Positions 13,609 to 20,345 of a DNA stretch of 20,345 nucleotides are shown in pieces. Both the position numbers and the translations under genes were made by a program. This DNA comes from CAYMEV01 sp964431655 [NCBI: uncultured bacterium] (GTDB lineage Bacteria; CAYMEV01). Numbering within the stretch: the stretch's first letter is position 1; each line of letters begins with the position of its first letter. The stretch covers positions 1 through 20,345 of the forward strand of contig CAYSKJ010000039.1 in assembly GCA_964431655.1 (NCBI GenBank), written 5' to 3'. The notes under the pieces were generated by a model that worked only from the letters and a program-made list of their open reading frames with translations, ran no database searches and was not told where the DNA came from.

Positions 13609-15537
13609 CTAGCAAAGCCTCTTTAACAAAAGAAGAGTAATATCATCAAACTGGTTATCTTTCTGGAAGTTTTCCAGATCCCTGCATACATTATCAACAG
13701 TCTCTTTCAGGGGAAGATGCACGGAGTTACTCAATTTGCCCATAAAACGCCCCGATCCGTAAAAACTGCCGTCATCTCCCGTTGCATCAGTAATTCCGTC
13801 AGTATACAGAATAAGAGTATCTTCTCTTTTTAGCTTTATAATCTTTTCCCGGTATATTTCCCCCGGCGATATACCCATGGCCATATTCCCAAGGCCTTCC
13901 AGCTCGCTGATAAGGCCTTCTTTTGAAAGGATAAGACTGCCCTTGTGACCGGCATTGGCATAGGTTGTCTCTCCGGTAAATATATTGTAATAGGCCAGGA
14001 AGAGTGTAATAAACATGCAGGTATCATTATCCTGGCATAATATTTTATTTGCTTCGGTCAAAACTCCTGCCGGCGAGCTCTCTTTATCCCTGCAGAGTAT
14101 CTTGGCCAGAGTCCTTGCTATTACCATATAAAGACCTGCAGAGATACCCTTTCCTGATACATCGGCTATCATGAGTCCCAGCCTTTCCGGATCAATGAAA
14201 TAAAAATCGTAGAAATCACCGGCAACCTCCTTTGCAGGAAGATTTCTACCATACAGGTCAAATTCCTTATTTTCCGGGAATGCCGGGAATATCCCGGGGA
14301 GAAGGCTTTCCTGTATCTGCCTGGCTATCCTGAGTTCGCTTTCTACGGCCTCCCTGGCTTTGGTAGCTTTCATAAGGCTTGCTATGTGAGCCTTCAGATT
14401 CTCCGCCATCTCGTTGAAAATACGGCCCAATTCGCCTATCTCATCATTACCCTTGATCTTTTCTATTTTAGATTCGAGATTGCCATCAGCAATATGTTCA
14501 GCATAAAGGGCAAGCTTTCTAACAGGCCTGGTTATTCCAATGGAAACCCATATTATAAGGAATATTATAACAAATAACCCTACAAGCAGCAGCAGGCTCT
14601 GCACCATAATAGACCTCCTTATGGAGGTCAGTATCTCAGCCTCGGGTATTACTGCCGCGAAACTCCAGTCACAGCTTTCTATGGGTGTGTATACGATCCA
14701 TTTTTTTTCACCGGTTTCAACATCCGGATAGGAGGCAATTCCGGATTCCCCCTCCACCATTTTTCTGCCGGTTTTCCTTATATCAGGCATATTATAATGC
14801 CTGGCCAGGCTGAATATGCTCTCTCTCATAACATAGTCCTTTATCGGATGGTAAAGAAAGGTTCCGGTCCTTGAAACAATGAATGTATATCCCCCCATGA
14901 TGGATATCCCTGATACCACCTCTTCCAGCTCATTCAGGCTGACGTCGGCAGTTGCAACTGCTATAAGCTCCCCTTTGTCAATAACCGGATGAGAGTATGT
15001 AATCATCAGTTCATCCCCCCCTCCTTCGTCAAAATAGGGCTCGGTCCAGTAGGGAGCTCCAAGCCCTTTAGGTATCCGATACCAGTCACATGAAAGGTAA
15101 TTGTATTTCTCTGCCAGATCTGTATAAGCCAGCACGGACCCCTTCCTGAAAAAATAGGGCGAATATAGCTCACGGCCTGCTTTCCCCTTTCCAGGCTCAT
15201 ATGCAATAGCCATTCCGTAAATATCATCATTCCTGTTGATTTTGGCTTTAATAAGGCTGAAAAGCTCATCATCATCAATGTCAATTATTGCATCCACGGT
15301 ATCGGCAATGCTTTCAGCGCTGGCAGATACCGAGCAAAAAAGGTTGTCCAGCTCTGCAGCATTATGTCCTGTCAGCTCCACAAGGTAATTTTTGGTATGA
15401 GCGATGGCAGTGGCCCTGCCCAGGTCATAAGTAAGATAAACTGCCAAAGCATAGATAATTATCAGGGGAATAACAATATAAAGTATCATTTTTTTTCTTA
15501 AAGAGTGTTTTACCCTGGATACGGAATTATTCTTCAT
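13609..15537 (-). CDS. Membrane sensor phosphatase: dCache, HAMP, SpoIIE-type PP2C
   Basis: 642 residues. TM1 is at about 17-37 and TM2 at about 311-335, enclosing an extracytoplasmic double-Cache-like sensor. DWYR (151-154), YWTEPYFD (163-170) and TYSHPV (180-185) match dCache_1 proteins. A HAMP domain (about 333-385, ITRPVRKLALYAEHIADGNL) and a short coiled coil (about 386-412) lead to the PP2C domain: EVAGDFYDF (437-445), ADVSGKG (458-464), NAGH (528-531), YTDGITDA (578-585) and DDITLLLL (631-638). The Asp residues that bind metal are kept, so it should be active. By family knowledge it dephosphorylates the STAS protein when a ligand is sensed. GAGG stands about 10 bases before the ATG. 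It is the first gene of its operon and has a long upstream gap with a strong hairpin. The ligand is unknown, and the domain order is that of stress-switch regulators. Confidence 0.95.
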   Translation of the reverse strand: MKNNSVSRVKHSLRKKMILYIVIPLIIIYALAVYLTYDLGRATAIAHTKNYLVELTGHNAAELDNLFCSVSASAESIADTVDAIIDIDDDELFSLIKAKINRNDDIYGMAIAYEPGKGKAGRELYSPYFFRKGSVLAYTDLAEKYNYLSCDWYRIPKGLGAPYWTEPYFDEGGGDELMITYSHPVIDKGELIAVATADVSLNELEEVVSGISIMGGYTFIVSRTGTFLYHPIKDYVMRESIFSLARHYNMPDIRKTGRKMVEGESGIASYPDVETGEKKWIVYTPIESCDWSFAAVIPEAEILTSIRRSIMVQSLLLLVGLFVIIFLIIWVSIGITRPVRKLALYAEHIADGNLESKIEKIKGNDEIGELGRIFNEMAENLKAHIASLMKATKAREAVESELRIARQIQESLLPGIFPAFPENKEFDLYGRNLPAKEVAGDFYDFYFIDPERLGLMIADVSGKGISAGLYMVIARTLAKILCRDKESSPAGVLTEANKILCQDNDTCMFITLFLAYYNIFTGETTYANAGHKGSLILSKEGLISELEGLGNMAMGISPGEIYREKIIKLKREDTLILYTDGITDATGDDGSFYGSGRFMGKLSNSVHLPLKETVDNVCRDLENFQKDNQFDDITLLLLKRLC

Positions 15538-15616
15538 TTCTTAAAATCCTCAAAGAATTAATCCTGATTTATCACTGATCCTTATAAAGCACAGATGCAA
15601 GATCACCCATAATTAT

Positions 15617-15659
15617 CCCTGTCCGGATAGCTCCAAAGAGCTGATAAATCATGACAGGG
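15617..15659. promoter_or_regulatory. Composite hairpin upstream of the phosphatase operon
   Basis: CCCTGTC (15617-15623) pairs with GACAGGG (15653-15659). Inside this, GAT (15626-15628) pairs with ATC (15648-15650), and AGCTC (15629-15633) pairs with GAGCT (15638-15642) around the loop CAAA. That is 15 base pairs with one 2x2 internal loop and one 5-base bulge. No T run follows on either strand, so it does not look like an intrinsic terminator. It is 80 bases upstream of the phosphatase start and could be an operator, a leader structure or a small-RNA element. The role is unknown. Confidence 0.55.
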
Positions 15660-15711
15660 CCATGAGGAATAATGCAAAATCCAAAAATCCTTAATTCCAT
15701 ACATAAAATTT

Positions 15712-15930
15712 TTAGCATATTGTATCACTAAAGGCAAAATAATAAGTAATATGCCAGTTCCAGGTTTTTAATTCATGTAATGGTGATAATTTTGCCCCGC
15801 TGCAGGCCTTATATCCTGCCATGGAAAAGAACGCCAGAATATCCAGAATCTTGGCCCGCTCTGCGTGTGTGAGTTTTAAATATTTTATTAACCATGTCTG
15901 GAGTAAATAAAAAAAACCTGGACTGTTCAT
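15712..15930 (-). other. Doubtful 72-codon ORF
   Basis: An open frame of 72 codons in a gap that otherwise lacks genes. The middle, LTHAERAKILDILAFFSMAG, would form an amphipathic helix, and the composition (Trp, Tyr and Cys present, few rare runs) is not absurd for protein. Against it, the ATG has no Shine-Dalgarno. I recognise no family. It may be a gene remnant or a chance ORF. Confidence 0.2.
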
Positions 15931-15978
15931 TTCAAACCCGGTATTCTAATTTATATGCTTTTTTGCCGAACAGCATTT

Positions 15979-16001
15979 ATACAGGAAAAGACAGCCTGTA
16001 T
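15979..16001. promoter_or_regulatory. Perfect inverted repeat upstream of the symporter gene
   Basis: ATACAGG (15979-15985) and CCTGTAT (15995-16001) are perfectly inverted around 9 bases. The 23-base dyad and its AT-rich flanks (TATATAT at 16004-16010) suggest a dimeric repressor or activator site 77 bases before the symporter ATG. No regulator gene is nearby to assign to it. Confidence 0.4.
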
Positions 16002-16077
16002 CCTATATATCTTCAGGTTTATCCAACCTTCCGCAATACTGCAGGCATATATATAAAATCAGACAGGAGGTGCTATT

Positions 16078-17505
16078 ATGAATATTGTTGATTATATCAT
16101 ATTTACCCTTTATATGGCAGGTATTTTGTATATAGGTTTTTATTTCTGGAAGAAAAACAGGAATGTAACCGATTATTACGTGGGAAACAGGGAAATGTCC
16201 CCTGCACAGATAGGATTGTCAGTCGTGGCTACCGATGTCGGAGGCGGATTTTCCATAGGCCTGGGAGGTCTTGGCTTCATGATGGGTATAAGCGGCAGCT
16301 GGCTTCTTTTTACAGGTTTTCTTGGTGCCTGGCTCTCAGCTGTTATCCTCATACCAAAAATAAAAAAGATTGACCAGCAAAATGATATGCTGACCTACCC
16401 TGATTTTATGAAGTACATGTACGGCAATAATACAGCCCTTATCGCAGCCCTGATATCCGCAGTGGGCTATCTTGGTTTCACCGGTGCCCAGGCCCTTGCA
16501 GGGGCGAAGCTGGCTTCCGCTACCATACTGACAAAAGCCCCTTTCGGGATTGCACCCCTTACCTTTTCCCTGATAATAATATCTATAATAATCATAGGTT
16601 ATACTGCCCTGGGCGGGCTTAAGGCTGTTGTCCTGACAGACAGCGTCCAGTGGACTGTAATACTTATTGGATTCCTGGTGGCAATCCCTTTTGCTCTCCA
16701 TAGTGTGGGAGGTCTGGGGACACTAAAGGAAACCCTGCCTGAAAACTTTTTCAGCTTTACAAACATTAAAACTGCTGAATTCATAAACTGGATGGTAACC
16801 ATAATACCTGTATGGTTTGTAGCAATGACTCTTTATCAGAGAATATATGCATGCAAGGATAAAAGAGATGCTCAGCGTGCCTGGTTTCTGGCAGGAATAC
16901 TGGAATGGCCCCTGCTGGCCATACTGGGTGCGTTTTTAGGCCTGTGCAGCAGGGCTCTCTTCCCTGAAGTGGAAGCTGAAATGGGTCTTCCCCTTTTGAT
17001 AAGTACAGTTCTTCCCGTCGGTATCGCAGGGATTGTGGTATCAGCCTATTTTTCTGCAATCATGTCAACAGCTGACAGCTGCCTGATGGCATCATCGGGA
17101 AACATCATCAATGATTTCCTGTTAAAATATGCAAAAAAATCAAGATCGGACAGGTCCCACATTAAAATATCCCAGATAGCAACATTTTTAATCGGCATCT
17201 GCGCTGTTATAATAGCATCCCTGTTTGAAACTGTGCTGGAGGTTATTTTATATACCTATGCCTTTCTTGTCAGCGGTCTCTTTGTACCTACCCTGTGTGC
17301 TCTATATTTAAAAAAAAGAAGCTCCGCGGCTGCCATAGCCTCTATGATAGGAGGCGGTTCACTTACCGTTGCGCTGATAATATTAAAACCTGCCCTTCCC
17401 TGCGGGCTTGACCCGAATGTTTTCGGTCTTTCACTGTCTGCCCTGCTTTATTTTATAATCCACAAATCAAGTCAGAAAAATAACCGGAGCATAATACCCG
17501 GATAA
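16078..17505 (+). CDS. Sodium:solute symporter (SSS family)
   Basis: 475 residues with about 13 transmembrane helices. The SSS signature GYTALGGLKAVVLTDSVQ (174-191) is clear. YFSAIMSTADSCLMASSGNI (324-343) matches the TM8 region whose Ser residues form the Na2 sodium site. YQRIYACKDKRDAQRAW (253-269) fits the conserved loop. Such carriers use the sodium gradient to import sugars, amino acids, carboxylates or vitamins; the substrate cannot be told. AGGAGG stands seven bases before the ATG. It lies 84 bases before dinB and seems to be its own transcription unit, possibly controlled through the inverted repeat upstream. Confidence 0.93.
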   Translation: MNIVDYIIFTLYMAGILYIGFYFWKKNRNVTDYYVGNREMSPAQIGLSVVATDVGGGFSIGLGGLGFMMGISGSWLLFTGFLGAWLSAVILIPKIKKIDQQNDMLTYPDFMKYMYGNNTALIAALISAVGYLGFTGAQALAGAKLASATILTKAPFGIAPLTFSLIIISIIIIGYTALGGLKAVVLTDSVQWTVILIGFLVAIPFALHSVGGLGTLKETLPENFFSFTNIKTAEFINWMVTIIPVWFVAMTLYQRIYACKDKRDAQRAWFLAGILEWPLLAILGAFLGLCSRALFPEVEAEMGLPLLISTVLPVGIAGIVVSAYFSAIMSTADSCLMASSGNIINDFLLKYAKKSRSDRSHIKISQIATFLIGICAVIIASLFETVLEVILYTYAFLVSGLFVPTLCALYLKKRSSAAAIASMIGGGSLTVALIILKPALPCGLDPNVFGLSLSALLYFIIHKSSQKNNRSIIPG

Positions 17506-17518
17506 AACATGCTTTTTT
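17488..17518 (+). terminator. Weak terminator-like hairpin after the symporter
   Basis: AGCAT (17488-17492) pairs with ATGCT (17509-17513) around a 16-base loop and is followed by TTTTTT. The stem overlaps the last codons of the symporter. It is short with a large loop, so termination would be poor and read-through into dinB is possible. Confidence 0.25.
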
Positions 17519-17589
17519 GATAATATTTTTTTCTTCCTGCTTTGCTTTAAGTAATTAAAATAAAGGAACAGGGGTGAAACAGGACAGCC

Positions 17590-18798
17590 ATGACTGCTTT
17601 ATGGCAGCGTTTAATCATCCATGTTGATATGGATGCATTTTTTGCTTCGGTAGAAGAGCTATACCAGCCTGATTTAAGGGGAAAACCGCTGATTGTGGGG
17701 AGCGACCCGAAAGATGGCAGGGGCAGGGGGGTTGTGTCTACTGCTAACTATGAAGCAAGGAAATACGGCATCCATTCAGCCATGCCCATTTCAAAGGCAT
17801 TTAGGCTTTGCCCACAGGGGATTTACCTCCGGCCTGGTTTTGCCCGGTATGCTGAAAAATCCCGCGAGGTAATGGAAATTCTTAATTGCTTCTCCCCTTT
17901 AGTGCAGCAGGTGAGCATTGATGAGGCATTCCTTGACTGCACAGGGTGTGAAAAGCTGTTCGGAACCGCTGAACAGATAGGCTTCAGCATTAAGCATAAA
18001 ATACAAACCCAGACTGGCTTAACAGCAAGTATCGGGATTGCTGCAAACAAATCCCTGGCAAAGATTGCCAGCGATTATAACAAGCCTGACGGGATCACCC
18101 TCGTGGAACCGGGTAAAGAAAAGGAATTTCTTCATCCACTGCCCATAAATAAACTATGGGGAATAGGCAAAAAGACCCAGGTTTATCTAAACTCCCTGGG
18201 TATTTATTATGTCAGGGACATAATACCAAGGGCAGAACTCCTTGAACAAAAAATGGGCAGGCATGGGGTCCATATCTGGAATATGGCAAATGGTATTGAT
18301 TTCCGCCCTGTGGTCTCGAACCTAACTGACAGTACAAAAAGAAAATCCATAAGTAAAGAGCGCACTTTTGATGAGGATACTGCAGACCGTGGCAGATGCG
18401 AACATGCTCTGATTCTCATCGCTGATGATATTGCGGCTCATCTGCGCAGGCAAAGGCTGGCAGGCACCACTGTGTCTATAAAGGTACGGCTCGATGACTT
18501 TACTACATTTTCGCGCAGCCGGACCATGGAGTACCCTTTTAATCAGACCAGGAAGATACAGGAAATCGCCCTTGATCTTTTCAGGGGCTTTGATAACAAA
18601 AAAAAGAAGTACAGGCTTATTGGACTGCATATATCGAACCTGGCAAGTGAAGAAAAAATGCAGCCATCCCTTTTTGATGGCGGGGGGGACAGAGAAAAAA
18701 AGGTAGATCGCTTAATGGATGCCATCAAGGATAAATTCGGTAAAAACAGCATCAAACGCGCCATTATGATAGAACCGGCCTCCCATGAAAAAAAATAA
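17590..18798 (+). CDS. dinB: DNA polymerase IV (Y-family)
   Basis: 402 residues, slightly longer than E. coli Pol IV (351). It carries out error-prone translesion synthesis. The catalytic motif HVDMDAFFASVE (11-22) supplies Asp13, and SIDEAFLD (109-116) supplies Asp111 and Glu112. The steric-gate region FFA follows MDA, and the palm continues with GRGVVSTANYEARKYGI (45-61). Helix-hairpin-helix residues LWGIGKKT (189-196) lie in the thumb, and the little finger begins near 250 (RKSISKERTF). A beta-clamp-binding motif QPSLF (358-362) is present, with a further 40 residues after it as in many non-proteobacterial DinB. AGGA lies 6 bases before the ATG. No LexA-type operator is evident in the 84-bp gap upstream, though the consensus differs among phyla. 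Confidence 0.96.
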   Translation: MTALWQRLIIHVDMDAFFASVEELYQPDLRGKPLIVGSDPKDGRGRGVVSTANYEARKYGIHSAMPISKAFRLCPQGIYLRPGFARYAEKSREVMEILNCFSPLVQQVSIDEAFLDCTGCEKLFGTAEQIGFSIKHKIQTQTGLTASIGIAANKSLAKIASDYNKPDGITLVEPGKEKEFLHPLPINKLWGIGKKTQVYLNSLGIYYVRDIIPRAELLEQKMGRHGVHIWNMANGIDFRPVVSNLTDSTKRKSISKERTFDEDTADRGRCEHALILIADDIAAHLRRQRLAGTTVSIKVRLDDFTTFSRSRTMEYPFNQTRKIQEIALDLFRGFDNKKKKYRLIGLHISNLASEEKMQPSLFDGGGDREKKVDRLMDAIKDKFGKNSIKRAIMIEPASHEKK

Positions 18799-18849
18799 TT
18801 GCCCAGACAGAACAGAAAGCAGTTGCCTGCCGGATAAAAGAGACCGCAC

Positions 18850-18881
18850 GCCCATTAAAAACAACATGAGGGGATATGGGC
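18850..18881. other. Weak hairpin between convergent dinB and lipoprotein genes
   Basis: GCCCAT (18850-18855) and ATGGGC (18876-18881) form a 6-bp stem with a 20-base loop. Only TTT follows on the plus strand. It is the only stem found in the 104-bp convergent gap and is a poor terminator candidate. Confidence 0.25.
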
Positions 18882-18902
18882 TTTCAGGTTTAGGGACCGG
18901 TA

Positions 18903-19511
18903 TTAAAATCCGAATTTTTCAGTATGGTAGAGTTCTCCAGTTTTTGAGTCAAAATAGGCGATTATGCTCTGGTTCTGATTATTCCTGTTTACATACTTGA
19001 GAATATATGTTGGCCTCTCCTGCCTGCTGTAGAATATGATTTTTGAGAGGGCAAAGGCCTTTATCAGCTCCCGGACGGAAGGATCCTGAATATCCTCTAC
19101 CTGAACTATAATGTCCTGGTAATCAACAACTATATCCTCAGCAGTTATGAGTGGCGCCTGGAAAAGGGCAGGATTCTCCCTTACTATCAGCTTATTATCC
19201 TCAATATTGCAGATATACCTAATCTGATCTTCATCGTTGAATAAAACTGCCTTAAGGTCCCTGATACCGGTTTCAATGTCTATAGAAATCTCTATTCTAG
19301 CCATCCTGGCATCCGCGTCATAGGACTTTATGGCTTCAAGAAGTATACCGGAAATCCCCTTAAAAGATATATTCTCCAGGTCAATATATAATACATCCTT
19401 TTCTATCTTGACATTCTCTGTATCAACGGCAGATTCCCCTTCTTTTTTGCAGTATAATAAAAGAAACATCATAATAGTAAGTAACAATGCGACTAAAGCT
19501 TTCCTTGCCAT
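18903..19511 (-). CDS. Probable lipoprotein of unknown function
   Basis: 202 residues from the ATG at 19511. An in-frame TTG at 19520 lies right next to AAGGAG, too close to use it; the same AAGGAG is nine bases from the ATG. The N terminus MARKALVALLLTIMMFLLLY ends in Cys21, followed by KKEGESA. This resembles a lipoprotein signal with a relaxed lipobox (Tyr at -1), a looseness reported for spirochaete lipoproteins; a standard lipobox would have Gly, Ala or Ser there. The mature part is rich in beta strands and acidic residues (IEISIDIETGIRDLKAVLF, YQDIIVQVEDIQDP) and ends with IIAYFDSKTGELYHTEKFGF. I do not recognise the family. It is divergent from the metalloenzyme gene and convergent with dinB. 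Confidence 0.75.
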   Translation of the reverse strand: MARKALVALLLTIMMFLLLYCKKEGESAVDTENVKIEKDVLYIDLENISFKGISGILLEAIKSYDADARMARIEISIDIETGIRDLKAVLFNDEDQIRYICNIEDNKLIVRENPALFQAPLITAEDIVVDYQDIIVQVEDIQDPSVRELIKAFALSKIIFYSRQERPTYILKYVNRNNQNQSIIAYFDSKTGELYHTEKFGF

Positions 19512-19549
19512 GCAGAACAACTCCTTATTATTTTTTTAAGCTGAAACAG

Positions 19550-19577
19550 ATATTAAGACATAATTATTTTTTTTCAA
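19550..19577 (-). promoter_or_regulatory. Putative promoter of the lipoprotein gene
   Basis: On the minus strand TTGAAA (19577-19572) and TAATAT (19555-19550) are 16 bases apart in the 163-bp divergent gap. The leader would be about 30 bases. The match is moderate and the region is very AT-rich. Confidence 0.35.
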
Positions 19578-19622
19578 TTAAATAATTCAGTTATGGCCAA
19601 TGGCTTACTATCTTATATTAAA

Positions 19623-19651
19623 TTGACATTCAGCCTCAATATCAATAAGAT
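19623..19651 (+). promoter_or_regulatory. Putative promoter of the metalloenzyme gene
   Basis: A consensus TTGACA (19623-19628) is followed after 17 bases by TAAGAT (19646-19651, 4/6). Transcription would begin near 19658, about 17 bases before the ATG. Such a short leader leaves little room for a ribosome site; only AGGT is present. Confidence 0.5.
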
Positions 19652-19674
19652 ATCCAGAACTGATACAGGTAAAT

Positions 19675-20345
19675 ATGAGCGCAAAAGCAATACTAATCTT
19701 CATAGATGGATGCGGGGTTCCTCCCGCCAATATGCCAGGAAGCAGTCCGCTGTACAATTCCCTCGGAATTCTTAATGCCGATTATATAATGGGAAAGAAA
19801 AGCAACGGATTTCAGTACCTAGGCCTGGATGCACAGATGCAGGTTGAAGGCATACCCCAAAGCGCCACAGGGCAGGCAAGCATCTTCACAGGCCTGAATA
19901 CCCAGAAGATCATGAACGGCCATCTGGTAGCCTATCCTACAAGGCCTCTTGTAAACCTTATCCTTAAAAATTCACTTTTTCTCAAGCTGAAACAGATCAA
20001 TAAGAATCCTGTATTTATTAATGCCTACACTGAGGATTATTTCCGTATATTGAGACAGGATTTCGGGCTTGATGCCATGAATTATCAGATCACAGATACT
20101 GATGGATTTACAGGCAATATAAGGATTAAACACCGGTTCTCTGTAACAACCATACAGAATCTGTCAGTAAATAATCCCTTTTATAGCATCAGCGACATTG
20201 AATCAGGAAAATCAGTCTTCCATGATATCGATGGACATACCCTGGTGAAAAAAGGCCTGCTCAGGAAAAAAATGCCCATGGAACAGGTAAGGGATGCATT
20301 CCTCTATAATATAGATAAATTCGACCTTGTGCTTTTTGAGTATTT
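19675..20345 (+). CDS. Alkaline-phosphatase-superfamily metalloenzyme (iPGM-like), N-terminal part
   Basis: The window holds the first 223 codons; the frame is open to the right edge. The start MSAKAILIFIDGCGVPP places a metal-binding Asp at 11, as in phosphoglycerate-mutase-type enzymes. GIPQSATGQASIFTG (59-73) follows the pattern S-x-x-G-[HQ]; Ser63 aligns with the phosphorylated Ser of iPGM (N-S-E-V-G-H). After this comes TRPLVNLILKNSLFLKLKQI, then a variable cap region (about 110-200). The C-terminal metal-binding half lies outside. By family it should be a metal-dependent phosphatase or mutase; the substrate is not known, and it is not a standard iPGM. It is divergent from the lipoprotein gene. 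Confidence 0.8.
   Translation, partial: MSAKAILIFIDGCGVPPANMPGSSPLYNSLGILNADYIMGKKSNGFQYLGLDAQMQVEGIPQSATGQASIFTGLNTQKIMNGHLVAYPTRPLVNLILKNSLFLKLKQINKNPVFINAYTEDYFRILRQDFGLDAMNYQITDTDGFTGNIRIKHRFSVTTIQNLSVNNPFYSISDIESGKSVFHDIDGHTLVKKGLLRKKMPMEQVRDAFLYNIDKFDLVLFEY

Larger units (their letters stand above)
15538..16077. other. 540-bp intergenic region between divergent operons
   Basis: This is the longest gap in the window. It lies between the SpoIIE-type phosphatase gene (minus) and the symporter gene (plus). It contains one strong composite hairpin (15617-15659), one perfect inverted repeat (15979-16001) and a 72-codon minus-strand ORF of doubtful status (15712-15930). Its right end is AT-rich and holds the symporter leader. 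I found no clear sigma-70 promoter pair, no tRNA and no transposase. Confidence 0.6.

Noticed and set aside
15894-16091. 65-codon plus-strand ORF before the symporter
   Set aside because: Overlaps the symporter start out of frame, lacks a Shine-Dalgarno and spans the inverted repeat and AT-rich leader.
18785-19000. 71-codon plus-strand ORF after dinB
   Set aside because: Overlaps the end of dinB and the lipoprotein gene in antisense; composition not protein-like.
1-20345. CRISPR arrays, tRNA/rRNA genes, insertion sequences or prophage
   Set aside because: No regularly spaced direct repeats, cloverleaf sequences, transposase or phage motifs were found on either strand.

Overview
The window is a compact bacterial chromosome segment with moderate-to-low GC. 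Genes are tightly packed, mostly have AGGAGG-type ribosome binding sites, and use many AGG and ATA codons. No rRNA, tRNA, CRISPR array, insertion sequence or phage gene is visible. A probable lipoprotein with a relaxed, spirochaete-style lipobox, DUF4214-type secreted proteins, a SpoIIE/STAS partner-switching cassette and a phosphoglycerate-mutase-like metalloenzyme together suggest a free-living or environmental diderm, perhaps Spirochaetota or a nearby uncultivated phylum. That placement is inference and weak.

Layout. (1) 1-1194, minus: two tandem paralogues of a secreted DUF4214-repeat protein, the first cut by the window edge, with a clear intrinsic terminator between them. (2) 1463-2140, plus: a TIGR00266/AIM24-family protein whose stop overlaps the stop of the convergent gene. 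(3) 2135-9970, minus: a probable six-gene operon read from about 10 kb leftwards. It holds a MATE transporter, a Tat-signal secreted protein of unknown function, aspartyl-tRNA synthetase (aspS, GTG start), a YihX-like HAD phosphatase, a cytoplasmic degenerate kinase fused to an eight-repeat PQQ-type propeller, and a Ycf46-like double-module AAA ATPase. (4) 10103-12219, plus: a divergent operon with a UbiA-superfamily polyprenyl-phosphate phosphoribosyltransferase-like enzyme, a LOG-family phosphoribohydrolase and a small TPR protein. (5) 12231-15537, minus: a partner-switching operon with a dCache-HAMP-SpoIIE phosphatase, an RsbW-like kinase and a STAS antagonist, ending in a GNAT acetyltransferase that overlaps the STAS gene by ATGA. 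(6) 15538-16077: a 540-bp gap with a strong composite hairpin, a perfect inverted repeat and a doubtful 72-codon ORF. (7) 16078-18798, plus: a sodium:solute symporter and DNA polymerase IV (dinB). (8) 18903-19511, minus: a probable lipoprotein of unknown function. (9) 19675 to the end, plus: the N-terminal part of an alkaline-phosphatase-superfamily metalloenzyme.

How the genes may work together. The clearest system is the partner switch: a periplasmic or extracellular sensor domain controls a phosphatase that would dephosphorylate the STAS protein, while the HATPase would phosphorylate it. No sigma factor is present, so the output lies elsewhere, or could involve the coupled acetyltransferase. 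The least conventional pair is the pseudokinase-propeller protein and the AAA ATPase, separated by only 13 bp. It looks like a scaffold or sensor coupled to an ATP-driven remodeller, but no partner or substrate can be read from the sequence.
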